A DNA stretch of 64,000 nucleotides from Deltaproteobacteria bacterium. GTDB lineage: Bacteria > Desulfobacterota > Desulfobacteria > Desulfobacterales > Desulfosarcinaceae. The stretch spans positions 62,001-126,000 of the forward strand of contig JAKALP010000004.1 of the NCBI GenBank assembly GCA_021824175.1. Direction: 5' to 3'. The notes under the pieces were generated by a model that worked only from the letters and a program-made list of their open reading frames with translations, was not told the origin of the DNA and ran no database searches. This document shows, piece by piece, positions 58,889-64,000 of the stretch; positions within the stretch are counted from its first letter, which is position 1, and every line of letters begins with the position of its first letter. A program made the position numbers and the translations under genes.

Positions 58889-59344
58889 AGCACTACCTCA
58901 ATCCAATCTCCCAAATTAAAATGACGGAAGCCGACTTTTTACCTAACTTCGGAAGCATGTCAACCCTGTTGAACCTATTCTTAATAGATTACACCAGCAA
59001 TTTATGTACCACCGCTATTATCCGGCTATGAGGCCCAACCGGTCCTTTGCTCCGCGATTGGTCCATCTGATTGTTTTGAAGGATTTGTTGGTTTGAACTG
59101 TTTGATATCTATTCAGATTTAATGATCTATGCCACCCGGCGGAGATCCTGTACTGCAGAGTGCGGCGGCGGATTGCCGCCAAAGGGGCCAATCAGGGAAG
59201 TCTGAAGAAAAGATCATAGTATTTATATATTTACCGTGCCTTGGGTAACCGTTTACACAGTCGGTCTGATTTGACCTTCATGGCCCATGTTTGCTAACAC
59301 GATGCAGATCTTCAACGAACTGGCGGCATGGCAAAGGAGGGTCA
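58889..59344. other. Spacer before the MBL-fold gene
   Basis: 456 bp without a supported gene. The only structure is a short GGCGGC...GCCGCC hairpin near 59163-59180. The end carries the AAAGGAGGG ribosome site of the next gene. Confidence 0.5.
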
Positions 59345-60256
59345 ATGATTATCACCCAACCCGGAAGAGTCGCGGATGGCATCACGCTGTTGGGCCGAGA
59401 GGAGTCGTGCCTGTATCTGGTCCAAGACGGGGGGCAGGCCATGATTCTAGGCGGCGGCATGGCCCACATTGTGCCGGATGTGATGGCGCAGTTGATGAAA
59501 TTCCAGATCAATGAGCAGCACATAACTCACATCATTATCCTGCATGGCCACTTCGATCACTGCGGCGCGGTGCCGTTTTTCAAGAAGCGCTGGCCCTGGG
59601 CCAAGGTGGTGGCCTCCCGCCGGGCCGCGGCGCTTTTGGCCAAGCCCCAAGTCATGGAAGGTATCGCGCGCATGAATCAGTTGGCCGTGGAGGGCATGGG
59701 GCTGGCTGAAGCAGCCCGCCAAGCAGGATTTTGGTTCGAGGATCTAAAGATTGAGGCCACGCTGGGGGAAGGCGACCGGCTGAGGTGTGGCGGCCTGGAG
59801 TTGGATGTCATGGAAGCGCCGGGCCACTCCTCCTGCTCTCTGGTCTTGCATTTGCCGGCCCAAAAAGCGTTGTTTGTCTCCGATGCTCTGGGCATTTACT
59901 ACCAAGGAGTCCATCAGCCCGCGCCCAACTCCAATTTCGATGACTACCAGCGCAGCCTGGAGCAAATGGCGCGTTATGCACCGGAAGTAATTCTAATGGA
60001 GCATTTCGGCGCGGTCACCCGCCCCGAGACCCGCACCTTTATTTCCGACGCCATCAACGCCACCCAGCAGCTGCGAATCCAGATAGAAGACACCTATCGG
60101 CGCACGCGCGACGTGGCGCAATGCACGCGCGAGATCGCCGAACTTTTTCTCCAGCGTCCGGCCGATGCCTTTCTGCCCGAAGCGGTGCGCGCCACCGTAG
60201 CCGGTCAGATGGTGCGTTTCATCGCTAAGAGTATTGAGGCTCGGATGGAGAAGTAA
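59345..60256 (+). CDS. Metallo-beta-lactamase-fold hydrolase
   Basis: A 303-residue MBL-fold enzyme. HGHFDHCG (H67, H69, D71, H72) is the di-metal motif; EAPGHSSCS gives the next His, VSDALG the bridging Asp and MEHFGAV the last His. All ligands for two metals (Zn or Fe) are present. AAAGGAGGG precedes the ATG at 59345. The C-terminal helical part (about 80 residues) suggests a thioesterase-like or lactonase-like member rather than a lactamase. The substrate is unknown, and the neighbours give no clue. Confidence 0.88.
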   Translation: MIITQPGRVADGITLLGREESCLYLVQDGGQAMILGGGMAHIVPDVMAQLMKFQINEQHITHIIILHGHFDHCGAVPFFKKRWPWAKVVASRRAAALLAKPQVMEGIARMNQLAVEGMGLAEAARQAGFWFEDLKIEATLGEGDRLRCGGLELDVMEAPGHSSCSLVLHLPAQKALFVSDALGIYYQGVHQPAPNSNFDDYQRSLEQMARYAPEVILMEHFGAVTRPETRTFISDAINATQQLRIQIEDTYRRTRDVAQCTREIAELFLQRPADAFLPEAVRATVAGQMVRFIAKSIEARMEK

Positions 60257-60641
60257 AGTTCGGACGATGGTTGATGTCATTGGGTGTGGATTCCAGAGCT
60301 ATGACTCGTACCCCCGCCGAACTTGGGGTTTGACAAAACAGCTTCACGTTCAATAGGATAAATCATTCAAGATACGAACGACCCAGCTCAGGATTTCGAT
60401 TATCTTATGAGTTCCTGCTCGGCGCCGGAAGGCTTCCCTCGGTGTCATCCGCGCAGCCGGCAAGCGGATCTATTTCTCACAATCACTCCATCGGAACAGA
60501 ACCACTCTGATACCATATTCGGGCCGGTCGCCATGGCATCGAAGCGCAATGGCCACGGGGCATGATGTTCTGCCTTAGGCCAGCACCGGCCTCATTTCTA
60601 CCTTTCTATCCGGGCCATTTTGGCCCCACGGGGTGTGGAAA
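60257..60641. other. Spacer before the last hybrid kinase
   Basis: 385 bp without a recognisable gene, repeat or clear promoter. Confidence 0.5.
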
Positions 60642-63599
60642 ATGGATACGGAGTACCATTATTTGCAAGACGAACTTTATACCTTGGTCCGCCAGGACCC
60701 GTCGATCTTCGAGTTTTTACATAGCGGCTCCTTAGATGGCATCTGGTATTGGGATGTGGAAAATCCCCAACATGAATGGATGAGCCCGCGTTTTTGGACC
60801 ACCCTGGGCTATGATCCCAAAGAAAAACAACACCTGGCCGCCGAGTGGCAAAACCTCATCGATCCCGAGGATCTGAAGGTGGCCCTGGCCAATTTCAAGC
60901 GCCACTGCGAAGACCCCAATCACCCCTACGATCAGGTAGTGCGTTACCGCCACAGGGACGGTCATACGGTTTGGGTGCGCTGCCGGGGTATCGCCATCCG
61001 GGATGCCCAGGGCCGGGCCATCCGCATGTTGGGCGCGCACAATGACATCACCTCCCAAAAGCAGACCGAGGAGGTGCTGCGCAAAAGCGAGCAGCGGCTG
61101 AACCTGGTGCTGGAGGCGGTTCAGGATGCGGTCTGGGATTGGCGCGCGGATACCGGTGAGACCTATTTCAGTCCCCGCTGGTATACCATGTTGGGCTATT
61201 GCCCGGATCAATTCCCCCCATCTTACGAGACCTGGCGCGAATTATTGCATCCCCAGGATTTGCCCGGCGCCGAACAGACCGTCCGCGCCCACCTGCGCTC
61301 GGGCGAACCCTTTGAAATGGAGTTCCGCATGTGGACCCAGGACGGCCAGTGGCGCTGGGTGTTGTGCCGGGGCAAAACCGTGGAAAAGGATGCCGCCGGA
61401 CGCTCCCTGCGCATGCTGGGCACCAATGTGGACATCACCGCGCGCAAACAGCGCGAAGAGGAGCAGGAGATCACCCTGCAACTGTTGCGGGCCTTGTATC
61501 GCGCCAATGATTTCCGCGGCCTGGTCGCGGAGATAACTGGCTTGATGAAAAGCTGGTCCGGCTGCGAGGCGGTGGGCATTCGTTTGCGGGCCGGCGACGA
61601 TTTTCCCTACTGGGAAACCCGCGGTTTTTCCCCGGCCTTTGTGGAAGCCGAGCGACGCTTATGCGCGCTGGATCAGAAAGGGGAGCTGGTGCGCGACTCC
61701 CAGGGCAACCCTGTGTTGGAGTGCATGTGCGGTAACATCATTTGCGGCCGATTTAATCCGGCCTTGCCCTTTTTTACGCCCTACGGGAGCTTTTGGACCA
61801 ACAGCACCACTCAATTATTGGCCTCCACCTCCGAGGTCGAGCGCCAGGCCAGGACCCGCAACCGCTGCCACGGCCAGGGCTACGAGTCGGTGGCCCTGGT
61901 GCCGTTGCGCATCGGGGATGAGCGCATCGGTTTGTTGCAATTCAACGATACTCGCAGGGACCGCTTCACCATCGCACAGATCGAACTGCTCGAACGGCTG
62001 GGCGCCAGCCTGGCCGTGGGGCTTTCCCAACGCATGACCGCCATGGCGCTGCGGGAGAGCGAAGAGACCCTGCGGGCCGGCCGCCAGAAGTTCAAATCCA
62101 TCGTGGATAATATTGGCATTGGGGTCGTGCTGCTCAGTCCGCAAATGGAGATATTGGAGCTCAATCGCCAGATGCGCCAATGGTATCCGCAGATCGACAT
62201 CAACCAACGGCCGGTATGCTATCAGGCGTTCAAGCATCCACCCTGCAGCGAAGCCTGCGATCAATGCCCGACAATCAAGACCCTGAGGGATGGTCAGGTC
62301 TACGAAGCCGTTGTGATCAAGTCGCGCGCAGGAGAACTCCGCCGTCACCGTGTAATCGCTTCTCCCATTATAAATGAGCATGGGACCGTCACAGGTGTCA
62401 TTGAGATGGTGGAAGACATCACCGATCGCCTGCGGCTGGAGGAGAAGTTGCGCCAGGCCCAGAAAATGGAATCCATCGGTGCCCTGGCCGGCGGCATTGC
62501 CCATGATTTCAACAATCTTTTATTCCCCATCATCGGCATGTCGGAATTGCTGCTGGAAGATCTGCCCTCCGGGAGTCAGGCTTACCACAACGTCCAAGAA
62601 ATTCTGGAAGCCGGAAAGCGCGGCGGCGAGTTGGTCAAACAGATTCTGGCCTTCAGCCGGCAAGCGGAACACCGGTTGAAACCGGTGCGGTTCCAGCTTG
62701 TTTTAAAGGAAGCCCTTCGATTGGTCCGCGCCGCCATTCCGGCGGACATTGAGATTGCCCAGGAGATCCAATACAACTGCGGCGTGATCATGGCCGACCC
62801 CACCCAACTGCACCAGATCGCCATGAACCTGATCACCAACGCCTACCATGCCGTGGAGCAGACCAGCGGCCGGATCTGGGTGACATTGAAGGAGGTCAGC
62901 TGCGGTCAGAATGAGGTGGCCGGCACGCACCTCGAGCCAGGCTCATACGTTTTGTTAAGCGTCGCCGACGACGGGTGCGGCATTGATCCAGCCCACATGG
63001 ACAAGATTTTTGAGCCCTATTTTACTACCAAGGCCCAGGGCAAAGGCACGGGCCTGGGGCTGGCCGTGGTCTACGGCATTGTGCGCGAGCACGGGGGCGA
63101 CATCAAAATCAGCAGTGAATTGGGCAAGGGAACAACCGTCCAAGTGCATTTGCCCCTGATTCAGCGGCCCGCGGAAATTCAACGGGCCGACTCCGCCGCA
63201 GCCCTTCAAACCGGCCAGGAAAGAGTTTTGCTGGTGGATGATGAAGACCAGATCATCCGGCTCGAAAAGCAAATGCTGGAGCGGCTCGGCTATCGGGTCA
63301 GCGAACGGCGCGGGAGCCTGGATGCCCTGCAAGCGTTCAAAGCGCAGCCAAATGGGTTTGACCTGGTGATCACGGATATGGCCATGCCCCACATGAACGG
63401 TGAATTGTTGGCCAAGGAGTTGATGGCCATCCGGCCTGAAATTCCAGTGATCATTTGCACGGGGTTCAGTGAGAGGATCAATGCCCAAAAGGCCGCGGCC
63501 CTGGGCATAAAAGGGTTTTTGATGAAGCCGGTGATCCGATCGGAGCTGGCCGCCATGGTGCGCAAGGTGTTGGATGAAGCCAAAGCGCCTTCATCTTGA
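60642..63599 (+). CDS. Hybrid sensor kinase (PAS-PAS-GAF-PAS-HisKA-HATPase-REC)
   Basis: A 985-residue soluble hybrid kinase. PAS1 (15-140) and PAS2 (150-275) are of the PAS_3 type (YWDVENPQHEWMSPRFWTTLGYDP, VWDWRADTGETYFSPRWYTMLGYCP). A GAF-like domain (285-470) contains several Cys, among them ECMCGNIICGRF. PAS3 (485-610) has the Cys-rich insert HPPCSEACDQCPT. HisKA has AGGIAHDFNNLLFPI, the HATPase has DDGCGID and GKGTGLGLAVVYGIV, and the C-terminal receiver has LLVDDED and VITDMAMPHMNG. The Cys clusters could bind Fe-S or haem, which suggests redox sensing. A GTG three codons earlier is also possible as start. Confidence 0.9.
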   Translation: MDTEYHYLQDELYTLVRQDPSIFEFLHSGSLDGIWYWDVENPQHEWMSPRFWTTLGYDPKEKQHLAAEWQNLIDPEDLKVALANFKRHCEDPNHPYDQVVRYRHRDGHTVWVRCRGIAIRDAQGRAIRMLGAHNDITSQKQTEEVLRKSEQRLNLVLEAVQDAVWDWRADTGETYFSPRWYTMLGYCPDQFPPSYETWRELLHPQDLPGAEQTVRAHLRSGEPFEMEFRMWTQDGQWRWVLCRGKTVEKDAAGRSLRMLGTNVDITARKQREEEQEITLQLLRALYRANDFRGLVAEITGLMKSWSGCEAVGIRLRAGDDFPYWETRGFSPAFVEAERRLCALDQKGELVRDSQGNPVLECMCGNIICGRFNPALPFFTPYGSFWTNSTTQLLASTSEVERQARTRNRCHGQGYESVALVPLRIGDERIGLLQFNDTRRDRFTIAQIELLERLGASLAVGLSQRMTAMALRESEETLRAGRQKFKSIVDNIGIGVVLLSPQMEILELNRQMRQWYPQIDINQRPVCYQAFKHPPCSEACDQCPTIKTLRDGQVYEAVVIKSRAGELRRHRVIASPIINEHGTVTGVIEMVEDITDRLRLEEKLRQAQKMESIGALAGGIAHDFNNLLFPIIGMSELLLEDLPSGSQAYHNVQEILEAGKRGGELVKQILAFSRQAEHRLKPVRFQLVLKEALRLVRAAIPADIEIAQEIQYNCGVIMADPTQLHQIAMNLITNAYHAVEQTSGRIWVTLKEVSCGQNEVAGTHLEPGSYVLLSVADDGCGIDPAHMDKIFEPYFTTKAQGKGTGLGLAVVYGIVREHGGDIKISSELGKGTTVQVHLPLIQRPAEIQRADSAAALQTGQERVLLVDDEDQIIRLEKQMLERLGYRVSERRGSLDALQAFKAQPNGFDLVITDMAMPHMNGELLAKELMAIRPEIPVIICTGFSERINAQKAAALGIKGFLMKPVIRSELAAMVRKVLDEAKAPSS

Positions 63600-63668
63600 C
63601 ATTCTGAAAGGGCTTCACTAATCTGCGATCATCATCTCCCATTCAGCATCGTCGAACAGGTGGTTCCC

Positions 63669-64000
63669 ATGTCTATTCAATCGGTAGATCGCGCGCTTAC
63701 TATTTTATCCCTGTTTTCAAGTCGTTGCCCGGTTCTGGGCGTAACCGATATCAGCCGCGCGGTGGGCCTTTCCAAAGGCACCGTGCACGGATTGATCCGC
63801 ACCTTAGTGCGCCAGGGCTTTCTGCAGCAGGATGGTCCCACGCGCAAATACCGTCTGGGCTTAAAAATCTACGAATTGGGCATGATCCTGGCCGGCACTC
63901 TGGAGATCAACCAGAAGGCCACGGGACCAGTCAATCAGATGGTCAAGAGCACCCAGTTGGTGGGCCGGGTGGCTATCTGGGACGGCGACTCGGTGGTCAT
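63669..64000 (+). CDS. IclR-family regulator (cut by window end)
   Basis: The first 110 codons of an IclR-type regulator. MSIQSVDRALTILSLFSSRCPVLGVTDISRAVGLSKGTVHGLIRTLVRQGFLQQDGPTRKYRLGLKIYELG is the N-terminal winged helix of the family. The effector domain begins at QKATGPVNQMVKSTQLVGRVAIWDG and continues outside. AGGTGG precedes the ATG. IclR proteins often govern aromatic or acyl catabolic genes next to them, which here would lie beyond the window. Confidence 0.88.
   Translation, partial: MSIQSVDRALTILSLFSSRCPVLGVTDISRAVGLSKGTVHGLIRTLVRQGFLQQDGPTRKYRLGLKIYELGMILAGTLEINQKATGPVNQMVKSTQLVGRVAIWDGDSVV

Overview
The window is a GC-rich, densely coding bacterial chromosome segment with no rRNA, tRNA, CRISPR array, prophage or insertion sequence that I can see. 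An anaerobic member of the Desulfobacterota (deltaproteobacteria) fits best: it carries an hgcAB pair, a class III PhaE/PhaC polyester synthase, many PAS-rich hybrid kinases and an acyl-CoA degradation operon. No taxonomic marker gene is present, so this placement is inference.

Layout. 1-1689: end of an exported protein and a receiver-kinase. 1930-5238 (minus strand): two related small membrane proteins and an OmpR-type two-component system. 5367-7215 (minus): arsR-hgcA-hgcB, the mercury-methylation pair under a thiol-type ArsR repressor with a near-palindromic operator. 7873-10082: phaE-phaC. 10250-25146: a signalling block with hybrid kinases, CheW, two methyl-accepting proteins (one with a 270-bp tandem repeat), a leaderless vapBC toxin-antitoxin pair, a kinase-Hpt phosphorelay, a thioredoxin with duplicated zinc ribbons, and CheY. 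25722-28284: UbiA-type prenyltransferase, MFS transporter and a small protein.

28393-37977 (minus): a TetR-controlled operon that encodes a bacterial version of the peroxisomal branched-chain beta-oxidation set. It has an alpha-methylacyl-CoA racemase, an acyl-CoA dehydrogenase, an SCP-x-like thiolase, a hydratase-2/SDR fusion and a four-part fusion (HMG-CoA-synthase-like, Zn-ribbon/OB, SDR, SCP2). In the four-part fusion the catalytic Cys of the first domain appears to be Gln.

38355-53843: YhhN family protein, alpha-2-macroglobulin plus PBP1C, DUF2339 plus DUF3999, and a small membrane protein. 53888-56874 (minus): tautomerase, DapA-type aldolase and carboxylesterase. 57258-64000: pyruvate kinase, a 58-residue zinc-ribbon protein, an MBL-fold hydrolase, a large hybrid kinase and the start of an IclR regulator.

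The spacers hold at least six families of dispersed repeats. The most striking are five hairpins made of TCGTAC hexamers. The two strongest systems for follow-up are the hgcAB operon with its regulation, and the split, permuted MFE-2-like operon with the Cys-to-Gln synthase domain.
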